Of a stretch of DNA of 64,000 nt, positions 54,312-64,000 are shown in pieces. The stretch is from Bidens hawaiensis (lineage: Eukaryota; Streptophyta; Magnoliopsida; Asterales; Asteraceae). How positions within the stretch are numbered: the first letter of the stretch is position 1; the number at the start of each line of letters is the position of its first letter. Where the stretch lies: positions 1-64,000 of the forward strand of contig JAIQDT010004992.1 of assembly GCA_021521415.1 (NCBI GenBank). The letters are read 5' to 3'. The notes beneath the pieces are model-generated. The model was not told the DNA's origin. It saw only the letters and a program-made list of their open reading frames with translations, and ran no database searches. Made by a program: the position numbers and the translations under genes.

Positions 54312-56751
54312 CATGATTACCCAGCTTAAGGAAATGTTCCTTACTCAAGCTCGGGTTGAGCGATTCGAAACGGTTCGAGCGCTTCATGCGGGTCATATGG
54401 AAGAAACCCAATCTGTTTCATCTTATGTACTTAAGAAGAAGAGCAACATTGATCGGCTTGAACGGCTTAACTGTCCCGTCTCAAAAGAGTTAGCCACGGA
54501 TGTCATCTTAAATGGCTTAACTAAAAGGTTTGAGACATTCTTCATGAACTACAACATGAACGGATGGGACAAAAGCATTGGTGAGCTTCACGCAATGCTT
54601 AAGACAGCCGAAGCCGGCATGGGTAAAAAGGTTTTACCCGTTCTTGCGATCAATGAGGGTGGCTCAAAGAAAAGGCATCACCCGGAACCAAAGGCAAGGG
54701 TTGCCGTTGGCAAGGGGCAAGTCAAGAAGGGGTTCAAGGGAAAGGCAAAGGCGGAACCAAAACCAAAGAAGCTAAAGGTTAGCGCTGAGGATCCGTGCTA
54801 TGGTTGTGGTGAGATAGGTCATTGGATGAGAAACTGTCCGACCTATCTCAAGGAGTTGAAAGCTAAGAGGGATGCGGGGCAAACCTCAGGTACAACTTTC
54901 ATGATTCACATTGATCTTAATATTATTTCTTCTAACACATGGGTATTTGATACCGGATGTGGAACTCATATATGCAATTCATTGCAGGGGTTCAAAAGAA
55001 GAAATGAGGTGAGGAAAGGAGATATAAGTCTTTTCATGGGCAATGGAGCAAAGGTTGACGTCCAAGCCCGAGGAGATTATGTTTTAAAACTTCCAAATGG
55101 TTTGGAAATTATTTTGAAAAACATTTTATATTCCCCTAGTTTGACTAGGAATATTATCTCTGTTTCTGTATTAAGACAATCTGGTTATGACTTTAAGTTT
55201 GTTGATAATGGTATTTATGTTTTCATGGATAATGTCTTTTACTTTAAAGCGATGCCGTTTAATGGCATTTATGAATTAATTCATGATGACTCATACATTG
55301 ATAACTCGTTGTACCAAGCTAACACCAAAAGACTCAAAATGGATTTGAGTAATACTTTTCTTTGGCATTGTCGTCTTGGTCACATAAACAAGAATCGTAT
55401 TCATACACTTCGAAAGAATGGTCTTTTGAAATCAAATGTTGATTCATTTGATGAATGTGAATCTTGTTTATTGGGAAAGATGACCAAAGAGCCCTTTAAT
55501 GGAACAAATGAAAGGGCGGAAAACTTATTAGGTATCATACATTCGGATGTATGTGGACCTTTTAGGACAATGACAAGAAATGGTGAAAGATACTTCATTA
55601 CCTTTACCGATGATTATAGTCGCTATGGGTATGTGTTCTTGTTAAGACACAAAAATGAGGCCTTTGAAATGTTCAAAGTCTTCCAAAATGAAGTACAAAA
55701 TCAACTCAACAAAACAATCAAAGTACTACGTTCTGATAGAGGAGGTGAATACCTCAATGATGCGTTTCTAGAACATCTTAGGAGTTGTGGGATTGTCTCA
55801 CAACTTACTCCACCTGGAACACCACAACATAATGGTGTGTCCGAGAGGAGGAATAGAACTTTATTGGACATGGTTCGATCCATGATGGCTAGAAGCTCAT
55901 TACCTCTATCATTTTGGGGTTTCGTTGTGATCTCCGCTGCCCGTATTTTAAATATGGCACCAACCAAGAAAGTGGATAGGACACCTTTTGAAATATGGCA
56001 TGGAAAGGCTCCAAAATTTTCATATTTAAAGGTATGGGGTTGTGAGGCTTATGTTAAGATCTACACCCCTGAAAAACTTGAATGTCGATCCACTAAGTGT
56101 ATATTTGTAGGATATCCCACGGATTCGATGGGATATTATTTCTACAATCCAAGCGAGCATAAAGTGTTTATAGCTCGAAAGGCTAAGTTCTTGGAAAGAA
56201 GGTTCCTTATGGAAGGAACTGATAGAACTGTAGAACTCGAAGAGGATCGAGAACTACAAGCCGATACACATTTGGTTGACACTAGCAATCAACAAGAGGT
56301 TGTTGAAGATGATCAAATGGTTGATCAAAACACACAAAACATTCGCAAATCTGGTAGAGTTAGCACCCCACCTGAAAGATATGGATTTTTCATGGATGGA
56401 TGCTACGTGGTAGATTCGGATGAACCCACCACATACCGAAATGCAATGTCGCAATCTGATTATGACAAATGGCTAGAAGCCATGAATGTTGAGATGCAAT
56501 CCATGCATGACAATCAAGTATGGGACTTGGTTGCTCCACCTATAAATTCCAAACTCGTTGGAAGTAAGTGGGTTTTTAAGAAGAAAACTGATATGCATGG
56601 AAACTTGGATACTTATAAAGCTAGACTTGTAGCAAAGGGTTTCACTCAAACTCAAGGGGTTGATTATGATGAAACTTTCTCGCCCGTGGCGATGCTAAAG
56701 TCTATTAGGATATTGTTTGCCATAGCCGCATATTATGACTATGAGATATGA
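54253..56751 (+). pseudogene. G gag-pol: capsid, zinc knuckle, protease, integrase, RT start
   Basis: This open stretch of 832 codons holds, by residue: the capsid-like region (1-120); a Lys-rich linker; zinc knuckle CYGCGEIGHWMRNC (about 179-192); protease WVFDTGCGTHICN (about 230-245); pre-integrase LWHCRLGHINKNR with ECESCLLGK (HHCC, about 375-430). Integrase follows with HSDVCGP, DRGGEYLNDAFLEHL and QHNGVSERRNRT (D,D35E complete), then FVGYP. RT begins with WVFKKKTDMHGNLDTYKARL and GFTQTQGVDYDETFSPVA. It stops at TGA 56749-56751 where a Trp codon is expected (DYEI-W-QMD). Made as a polyprotein for cytoplasmic particles and nuclear integration. Confidence 0.95.
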
Positions 56752-57407
56752 CAAATGGATGTCAAACTGCTTTTCTAAATGGGCATCTTAATGAAGATGT
56801 TTATATGGTTCAGCCTGAAGGTTTTGTCGATCCACAACATCCTAACAAAGTATGCAAGTTGAAGAAATCAATCTATGGATTGAAACAAGCATCTAGAAGT
56901 TGAAATCACCGTTTTGATGATGAAGTTAAGAAATTTGGATTCATCAAAAACGCTGATGAAGCTTGTGTGTATAAGAAAGCTAGTGGGAGCATCAAAACCT
57001 TTCTGGTATTATATGTAGATGACATATTACTGTTTGGAAATGAAATTCCAACCTTGGAAGGTGTAAAAACCTGGCTTGGAAGCTGTTTTTCCATTAAGGA
57101 TCTTGGTGAAGCCGCCTATATTCTGGGAATAAGGATCTATATGGATAGATCAAGGCGGTTGATAGGTTTGAATCAAAGTGCATACATAGACAAGATCTTG
57201 AAAAGGTTCAAGATGGAAAACTCTAAGAAAGGTTTGGTACCTATTCAAAGAGGAACGATGTTGAGTGCTTCTCAATGTCCAAGCTCAAAGGATGAGCAAG
57301 ATAAAATGAGTGGTGTCCCATATGCATCTACTATAGGATCCATCATGTATGCCATGATTTGCACTAGACCGGATGTGTCATGCGCCTTGAGCATGACAAG
57401 TCGATAG
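56752..57407 (+). pseudogene. G reverse transcriptase, remainder
   Basis: After the stop, QMDV is followed by a one-base deletion (before the AFLNG block, about 56767). [20 protein letters not shown] and [11 protein letters not shown] follow, then a second TGA (56901-56903) at a Trp position. The active site LVLYVDDILLFGNE (57006-57047) is intact, then DLGEAAYILGIRIYMDRSR and STIGSIMYAMICTRPDVSCA. TAG at 57405-57407 replaces a Tyr codon. Two of three stops are TGG to TGA. Confidence 0.9.
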
Positions 57408-58004
57408 CAACAAAATCCGGGAACTAGCCAATGGATGGCTGTTAAGAGCATATTGAAATACCTTAGAAGGTCTAAGGATATGTTTCTAATATATGGCTCT
57501 GGTGATGAGGAACTCGTTGTAAAGGGTTACATTGATGCGAGTTTCCAAACTAATCGAGATGATTCTCGATCACAATCGGGATATGTTTTCGTTCTCAATG
57601 GTGGTGCTGTCTCATGGAAGAGTGCAAAACAAGATGTGGTAGCCTTATCCACCACTGAATCAGAATACATCGCCGCCTCATTGGCAACTCAAGAAGCTGC
57701 ATGGATTAGAAAGTTCATTACCGATCTACGGGTAGTCCGTACCATTCAGGACCCTCTAGAAATCTTTTGTGACAACGAGGGTGCGATTGCTCAAATCAAG
57801 GAACCCCGCGCACATCAAAAGACTAGGCACATTGAGAGGAGATTCAACTACATAAGGGATGAAGTTGAAAAGGGAAAGATATGTATTCGCAAAGTTCACA
57901 CTGATCAAAACATTGCGGACCCACTCACGAAACTCCTTGAAAGGCCGAAGCATGAGGGACATACTTGCGCCTTAGGACTTCGATATTCTAGTGATTGGAT
58001 TTGA
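57408..58004 (+). pseudogene. G RNase H
   Basis: GYIDASFQTNRDDSRSQSGY (first Asp), VALSTTESEYIAASLA (Glu), FCDNEGAIAQ (Asp) and HQKTRHIERRFNYIRDEV are the copia RNase H blocks, all present with catalytic residues. It ends KLLERPKHEGHTCALGLRYS at stop 58002-58004. This 3' part is undamaged from 57408 on, but is cut from the upstream frame by the TAG at 57405. Confidence 0.92.
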
Positions 58005-58779
58005 TCAAAATTTGTATTTGGATATTGGAACAATTTTATTTTAACTCAATCATATGGTTTTGGTTATGGTCATGTTCTTGAGTTATGTTCCATTTTAGTA
58101 TGTTTAAATCCGTGAATAATTTGAATTATTCTAAACGTCCGTAGTCGTTCATATTTGTGGGAACAAATGTGAAAGTAAGACTATTATGAACTTGGATTGG
58201 TAGATATTCATGTGGTATGAATATAGCAAAGGGTTGCTGCCAAGTTTCATAGATATTTATGGGATAATTATTGGACTGACCCGCTCTCAATTTTACTGCA
58301 TGGAATCCTTGGGATTTGTGATCATAAGTAAATTTGAGTAAAGGCGAACTTCATAGTATCCTCCGACCTGAGATACATATTGGGTCTTGATTTTCATCGA
58401 CTATTATGCTTTGACTTAGTTCTTCGCTGCTTTGAAATATGTCAGTACATAAGGCTAAGCTCAAGTATAGTACAAGGTGATAGTGAGAGACGTATGTAGT
58501 CAATATGGGATTTGTCACTCTTATTCGTTGAGAGTTAAATGTCTAAGGCCTGACAAGTTAAATCAACAGAGAATGATCACTCTATGTCTCTGGATTTAAC
58601 ATGACATTTGTGGCAAAAGGATAAATGATAGTTTCACCTAAATCATTTTCAAGTATGGGACTTGAAATGGATGATGTTATTGAATGGCACTTCGTCATGC
58701 GTATAAGGGGTAGTAAACCGTAGTTAGGCGGTATTTGCTACTTGCATCAATCTTCTATGTATCTTGCGCAAGTGGGAGA
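58005..58779 (+). other. G 3' untranslated region and polypurine tract
   Basis: Non-coding, 775 bp, ending in GCAAGTGGGAGATG next to the 3' LTR. No extra ORF or array is visible. Confidence 0.75.
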
Positions 58780-59727
58780 TGGTTGGAATTGATCTGCCCA
58801 AGACACATATTAGAGTTGATGTGGCTAGTACGTATTGATCCAAGTCGGGTCATATCCAATAACAAGCTAGACAAACACCGAGAATATTTGTTTATGTATG
58901 ATATGATCATAAGTAAATGAATATTGACACTTGAGTTATTTGGAAAAGGGTTTCTAAATAAAAATGTACTTGTGTAATAAACAAATCATATGGATGATTT
59001 ATTTTTTATGAGAGAACATTACATGTTGTTAATTAAGTTGGTTAAATAACAATATGTGAATAATGGTTACTAAGCATGTCACCCAACATGTAATAAGTTT
59101 TGTTATATCTTTTAAATATATATATGGATATATATTCATGTTATAAAACAAAATTAATAATATTAATAATGTAAAGGAATCTCTTACACTTGATATTATT
59201 TTATTATTAAAGTTGAGGTAGTGAAGACATGCAATGGATATCATTGGTGGAGAGAAAGATGCTTTTGAATAAAACCAAGTCTTTTTCTTTCCTTCTTTCA
59301 TAACACATAATTAATTATACACAAGTAACAAAGGTTTCTCTCTTCTGTTTTCCTCTTGGATTTTCGGCCAAGGAAGAAAGGCAAGGAAGAAAGGGTTATC
59401 AAGTGTTCAAATCCTAGCTAGAAGTGGTGTCTTGTTGGAGCTTGGGGTATACTAGCTTGAGGAGCTTCCATATTCAAGTTCTTGCCTTTCAATCATCATC
59501 CTTTTCACACTTCTTTGGTTACTTGAAAGGTAGTTTAACATGCATGAACTTATAGTGACATGCATATGTTTGATAGTGTGTAATTCGTATTTGGATCCGG
59601 GTTTGGGTTTTGCATGTATTGAATTGGTTCTATACACTAAAACTAACAAGATTTAAAACTTATATCCGCTGCGTTTTTTGGTAAAATAAGGATTTTATCA
59701 CTTTGATAATCTTGTTAAAACCCAACA
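58780..59727 (+). mobile_element. G 3' LTR
   Basis: This is 948 bp and begins TGGTTGGAATTG, a change at the tip relative to TGTTGGAATTG. Otherwise it is nearly identical to the 5' LTR, including the duplicated GGCAAGGAAGAAAG. Confidence 0.95.
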
Positions 59728-59750
59728 ATGGGATCTAGTTAGGGATATCT

Positions 59751-61608
59751 TGATGTGTTGTAAAACACACGTTGTTTACCAACCTTTTATCTTTATAATT
59801 GCTTAATTATCTAATAAATAATGATCGTTAGCTTGTTCCAACATGATCTTACAAAGTTTATTATCTTTCGTAGGTTAAGGGTTTTAAAAGAGAAAAGGAC
59901 CGGGTTTTGAAAGACATAAAGGGACTAGTATAAACCCTTACATGCATATTATATATTAAACATAAAAGAAATGCCTAGAACCTTAACACAAACCTCCGAT
60001 CGGCAGAAAGAAAAGAAGAAAATAAAAGAAAGTTTTGGGTGAGGAGTGGGTCGGCTAGAAGGGAACAAGTTCAAGGTTGTGGGCTGCTTGTTCAAAGGAG
60101 ACAAGAAACAAATATATATATTTTGTGGCTGGTTAATAAGAGACGGTAGGAGCAGCAAACATAAAAGCAACGAAGAAAAAATATATAATTCAACCCCCCT
60201 CTTGACTACTTCCAATCGGATAGCCCCTAGCACAAGAAAGGAAATTATTTTTCAAGTGTTGTGAGATCAAGGTAAGAAGAAGGAAGCCAAGGAGAGTCGG
60301 GAAAGCAGCTCCGGATCATTCTCCATCGTATAATTCAGCCCCATACTTGAGTATAACATCCATACACTATGTTTTCTTGTTCAAGATTCATACTATTTTG
60401 ATTTTGTTCTTTAAAGTTATTTGTTTTGCAATTGAGTTGAAGATTGAATTGTATGTGATCATAATTGATTGTTGGATGATTTTGATTATGTTTTTGATGA
60501 TTAATATGATGTTTAAATTGAGTTATAGCTGCTGTCCAAAAAGTATGATTGGCTAAACCTGTTTGTTCTACTTAGGTTAGATGATTATTGTTCGGTTTCG
60601 ATGAGTTATATGGATTGTTTGATTAATATGACTTGAATTTCAATTGAAACTTTGGTTTAACGATGAATTAGGTTGTGCTTAGTGGCTGCCATATTTTTTA
60701 TATTATCTCATAATCTCGTGCTTCGATTAATTAAATTGGTTTTGATTGATAGTTGCTTGTTCAAGTCTTTACTTTGTGTTTAGAGTGTATTTGCGGCGGG
60801 TACAACTGTAGGGTTTTGTTGAGATTGTTAATTGATATAATTCAGCGGGTGAGCACCTCTTAGAGACCAAGAGGTGATAGGAAGTAAAGTCGTCTCAATG
60901 ATTTTTCTTGTTAGGATTAGGATTACGCGAAAGCGGGTTCGGTTCTTGTCGGGTTTGGGTTCGTGAGCGATTAGTTGATCTAGTTTATGTTAAACCAAAT
61001 TGTTCCTCTATATTTGGTTGCATAGAATTCATGTTCATAGGGTCGTGCGTCGGTGAGTCCGAGAGGAGAGTCGAAATTAGAACACATTAGCATTTGTTTC
61101 CCGGTTTGTTCTTAAAATCAATTAAGTGTAAGTTAGGGTTTGTTGGAGAGACGGAGAGGTGATATAGCTTTCTTGAGCGAACCTTAATTGTGTCATCTTT
61201 AGATACCAGTGTCATGAGGTTATTCAATCCATTAGTTTGTTATACTGTCAATTTGATTCTTATCTAGGTAGACATTTTCTCCATTGTCAGTTAAGTCTCT
61301 AAATTAGAAAGTTTTGTCTGTTAGTTCCGTCAGTCCAGTTAATTAATTTAGTCAAAGTAATTTAGGTCAAGTAGTTTAAATTATTAAAAACCAAATAAAA
61401 AATATTATTCTTAGGAAGGCCTTGTCTAGGGTTTAGTGATCATAGGCGTTCTCGCGTGTCCTTGTGTTCGATACTATGACTTCTTAGGTTTATACTACTT
61501 GTGATCGGTACACTTGTCGGTTGTGTGTGGAGTCATTAGGAGTTTCCGTTTTAAATATAAAGCTTAGTTGTGAGTTCCTCATAAAGAGCATTCATTAGAC
61601 ACACGTCA
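59751..61608 (+). mobile_element. K 5' LTR
   Basis: It begins TGATGTGTTGTAAAACACACG and ends GACACACGTCA, six bases before the PBS. It has a TATATATA stretch near 60112-60118. No ORF of note. The start matches element L at 26794. Confidence 0.75.
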
Positions 61609-61614
61609 AGTTTT

Positions 61615-61633
61615 TGGCGTCGTTGCCAGGGAC
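61615..61633 (+). other. K primer-binding site
   Basis: TGGCGTCGTTGCCAGGGAC differs from the element I PBS at two positions. Confidence 0.85.
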
Positions 61634-61760
61634 ACAGTTTGAGGCATATTGAGAATGACTCGAGTTAAGACCAACCTTGTTTGCTACTTGTTTTTCTTTT
61701 TGTTTGTTGGTTAAAATAGTTTAGCTAATTTTAGTTTCTTTTGTTTATCTTAATAGTTGT

Positions 61761-62540
61761 ATGCGACGTACTCGATCTCTAGGACCGCCTGAATCTGATG
61801 GATTTTCCGAACTAGAGAAAGAGCTGCGTGAGAGACCTCATACCAGACCGTCGTCAAATTCTTCTACGTCTGTTGGTAATACATCCTATTCTCCTACTTT
61901 TTCTAAATCCTTCATTAGGGAAAGGATTATGGCCTAAGAACCACAGAGGAGGACAGTTGCCGACCGGGCCCGTCCAATCGATACAAGTGCGAGATCTAGC
62001 ATTGCTCCACCAGCCATCGCAGTTAAAATGAATTGGCAGATTCCATCGAACATTATGAATACCATCTCACATTCTACTCAATTTCACGGGTTGCTCCAAA
62101 CGAATTTGCGACACTTTCCAACTTGTCGGCTTATCCGAAGATGCTATCAAACTCCGCGTTTTTCCGTTCTCACTTGTTGATCATGCGAGTTTGTAGCTTG
62201 AGTCCCTCCCAAAAGGATCCATTACTGCTTGGGCCGCCATGCAGACCTAGTTTCTTGAGAAATACGATCCTACGGCTAAGGCCGAACGTTTTCGTAATCA
62301 GATTCATTCTTTTCAGATGGAGGACACCGAGAGTTTCTACGAGGCATAGGAGAGATTTAAAAATATACTTGCTTTATGTCCGAACCATGGCTTGCAAGAC
62401 TGGGAAGTTGTTGAGAAGCTCTATAACGAAGTGACGTGCGCGACGCAGAGTATGCTCGACAGGGTGGCGGGGGGTAATTTGTTGACGAAGAAGGATACGG
62501 ATGAGTGCACTGCTTTGTTTAACGGGTTAGCTATGAGTTG
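61761..62540 (+). pseudogene. K gag, N-terminal and capsid part
   Basis: The ATG at 61761 (MRRTRSLGPPESDGFSELEK) runs to a stop near 61934. In several frames follow PSNIMNTISHSTQFHGLL (62045-62095), a PFSL region, GSITAWAAMQTXFLEKYDP-like sequence (about 62220-62280), FRNQIHSFQMEDTESFYEA (62290-62345, then a stop), ALCPNHGLQDWEVVEKLYNE and MLDRVAGGNLLTKKDTDECT. These are the standard Athila Gag landmarks. At least five frame breaks or stops occur. Confidence 0.85.
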
Positions 62541-62589
62541 ATAGCAGCGACCACCCACCAAGGGCACCAAGACCGTCGACTCTTTATCA

Positions 62590-63580
62590 CGCGGCATGCA
62601 TTCGGTTGACACGAACATCGCACTCGCGGCACAAGTGGAGGCGTTGGCGAAGTTTGTGAAGGACTTGCAGGTGAAGAGTAAGTTGTGCGAGATCTGTAGA
62701 GGAAGGCATGATATTGTTCGGTGCCCCGTAGGTTTCCAGAAGGAGGCGGTAGACTTTTTTACTAATCCGAACCGAAATCAAATTCTTTCAATTCTTATAA
62801 TTCAGGTGGAGAGGTAATCAAAATTCCAATTGGTGGAACGGAAATCATTCCAGCTTTCATCAGCGTCAGAGTCTATTCTAGGATTCCGGTGAGGGAGAGA
62901 GTAGAGGGGAGAAGAAGCCCATGTTAGAGGAGATATGGCACAGCAGACACAGATGTTGTCACAGCTTATGACTCGAGAGGAATCCCGTCACAAAGAGACC
63001 CAAGAGAAATTTCGGGAGCACGAGTCATTCATGAGGAATCAGGGGGCATCCATTCAGAGTCTCGAGCATCAGATGGGGGAGATTGCGAGTCAATCAAACG
63101 AGAGGACGCCGGGTAAACTCCCGAGTAATACTGAGCAGAACCCGAAGGAATTCGAAAAGGCTGTGACGCCGAGAAACGGTGCAGGGGCACGTAGCGAGCT
63201 CGCGATTTAGGAGGAGACCGAAGGAGGAGTCATTGAGAAGCCTGCAATCGATGGAGAAGAGCAGGTTGATGAGGAGATTCAGTTGGAGTCATTGCCGACC
63301 AAGGTGCATCAGAGGCGCAGCCCCGGAAGTACAGCACAGGCCGAGGACCAACAGTTACCCAGCACACTAGCGAGAATCTATAAACCTAGAGTTCCATATC
63401 CCGGGGGACTCCTCAAGGATAGAGACGATGAGCAGAACTCCAAATTTCTTGATCTTTTGAATCATCTTCACCTTAACATTCCATTCCTTGAGGCACTCAC
63501 TTAAATGCCGAAATATGCAAAGTTCCTTAAGGATATTCTTTCAGAAACCCATATTAAACTGAATACCTTAAGTCATAAAA
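62590..63580 (+). pseudogene. K gag C-terminus: knuckle-like motif, coiled coil, linker
   Basis: A CEICRGRHDIVRCP motif (about 62688-62730), a knuckle-like CX2CX4HX4C; then a coiled coil (62935-63090, SFMRNQGASIQSLEHQMGEI) and IYKPRVPYPGGLL with LNHLHLNIPFLEAL and MPKYAKFLKDIL (63380-63540). The last blocks precede protease in Athila-type elements. The protease itself is not reached, because the sequence changes at about 63560-63595. Confidence 0.8.
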
Positions 63581-63595
63581 CCAAAAGAAGAGACC

Positions 63596-63994
63596 ATGAG
63601 TACCCGAAACAGAAGAGACCCGAATGTTTACCAACCAAATAACCAAGAACAACCAGTTCCACAAAACCAAAACGTTAACCGTGACAGAAACCATAATCTG
63701 TTCAACCAAAGAAATATTAAGCGTAACCACAGGAGGCATTTTAACATGGATGACAAATTGTCAATCAGACCCGCTCTAGTAAACCGTCAAAGACAAACTA
63801 ATTTTATAGAGGAAAGACCCGAGATCAATCGTGCTCGAGCACGGGTGGAAAATTGGAAAATATGGGACGATTTCGGTTTCGATTATTAGGATGAGGAGGA
63901 TCTTAGAGATGAACAGGGGGCTTGATATCATCAACAAGCTCTCCGTGATGACCAAGAAATTAGACAAAATCGTCCAGAAAATCAGAGAGATCGA
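63596..63994 (+). pseudogene. Second gag-like start inside K
   Basis: ATG at 63596 opens MSTRNRRDPNVYQPNNQEQP, an Asn/Arg/Gln-rich frame to a stop at 63887-63889, followed by more acidic/Gln-rich codons. It looks like the N-terminus of another gypsy Gag, so a different element probably joins here. No LTR or PBS is visible at the join. The window ends before any diagnostic domain. Confidence 0.4.
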
Positions 63995-64000
63995 GAACCA

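Larger units (their letters stand above)
51579..59727 (+). mobile_element. Element G: full-length Ty1-copia retrotransposon
   Basis: This is 8,149 bp with two LTRs of about 948 bp (51579-52525 and 58780-59727) differing at roughly 13 sites by eye, a PBS, a 1.5-kb leader, gag-pol (54000-58004), a 0.77-kb 3' untranslated part and polypurine tract GCAAGTGGGAGATG. The flanks are ATAGG (51574-51578) and ATGGG (59728-59732), a target duplication with one change. It is inserted in element M. The gag-pol has one frameshift in gag, one in RT and three stops, so this copy is non-autonomous. Confidence 0.95.
59751..64000 (+). mobile_element. Element K: Athila-type gypsy, 5' part
   Basis: It begins with an LTR of 1,858 bp (59751-61608), then PBS TGGCGTCGTTGCCAGGGAC (61615-61633), gag (61761-63580) and, from 63596, a second gag-like start. 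It runs off the window. Only 23 bp separate it from element G. Confidence 0.8.

Noticed and set aside
1..64000. Host protein-coding genes, tRNA or rRNA
   Set aside because: No exon set with host-like domains, no clover-leaf candidates and no rRNA blocks were seen; PBS matches to tRNA ends are retroelement sites only.

Overview
This is plant nuclear DNA made almost entirely of LTR retrotransposons. I found no host gene, rRNA, tRNA or CRISPR array. The lineages suggest an Asteraceae-like eudicot: SIRE-type and other Ty1-copia elements, Athila-type and Tekay-like Ty3-gypsy elements, and an uncharacterised retroelement ORF family I associate with daisy-family genomes. The host call is inference from recalled repeat families, not a database match. 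Nearly every coding region is broken by stops and frameshifts.

Layout, left to right (letters are my own names). 1-3092: two Tekay-like LTRs in tandem. 3093-7009: element H, a minus-strand SIRE-type copia cut off in integrase. 7010-16614: element B (plus), an LTR element carrying an uncharacterised acidic/coiled-coil protein. B is split by element A (7447-12872), a palindromic retrotransposon insertion flanked by a 5-bp duplication; A is itself interrupted near its centre by a solo Tekay-like LTR (9471-11996, also with a 5-bp duplication). 16615-20401: element D, a decayed minus-strand copia. 20402-26793: element C, the minus-strand relative of B. 26794-29398: element L, with an intact 280-codon ORF. 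29399-35290: element F (minus), with a third copy of the B/C protein family and ATTCGTTA hairpin arrays; its LTR holds a perfect solo LTR of the G family. 35290-38783: element J, an internally deleted SIRE-type copia. 38784-50227: element I, a minus-strand Athila-type gypsy (1.8-kb 5' LTR, gag, PR, RT, RNase H, IN and a post-pol Athila ORF). 50228-51578: element M, a remnant of the A/F family with PBS, leader array and gag-like start. 51579-59727: element G, the best-preserved element, a complete 8.1-kb copia with near-identical LTRs. 59751-64000: element K, a plus-strand Athila-type gypsy running off the window.

How the parts relate. G, I and H/J carry recognisable gag-pol genes. A has no ORF. 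B, C and F carry a shared non-pol protein family and no visible pol, so they look non-autonomous or chimeric and would depend on enzymes from relatives. Insertion order can be read from the nesting: B, then A inside it, then the solo LTR inside A; M, then I and G; F, then its solo LTR.

The points most worth a second look are the palindromic insertion A, the protein family shared by B, C and F, and the arrays of short hairpins upstream of the TATA boxes of the A/F elements.
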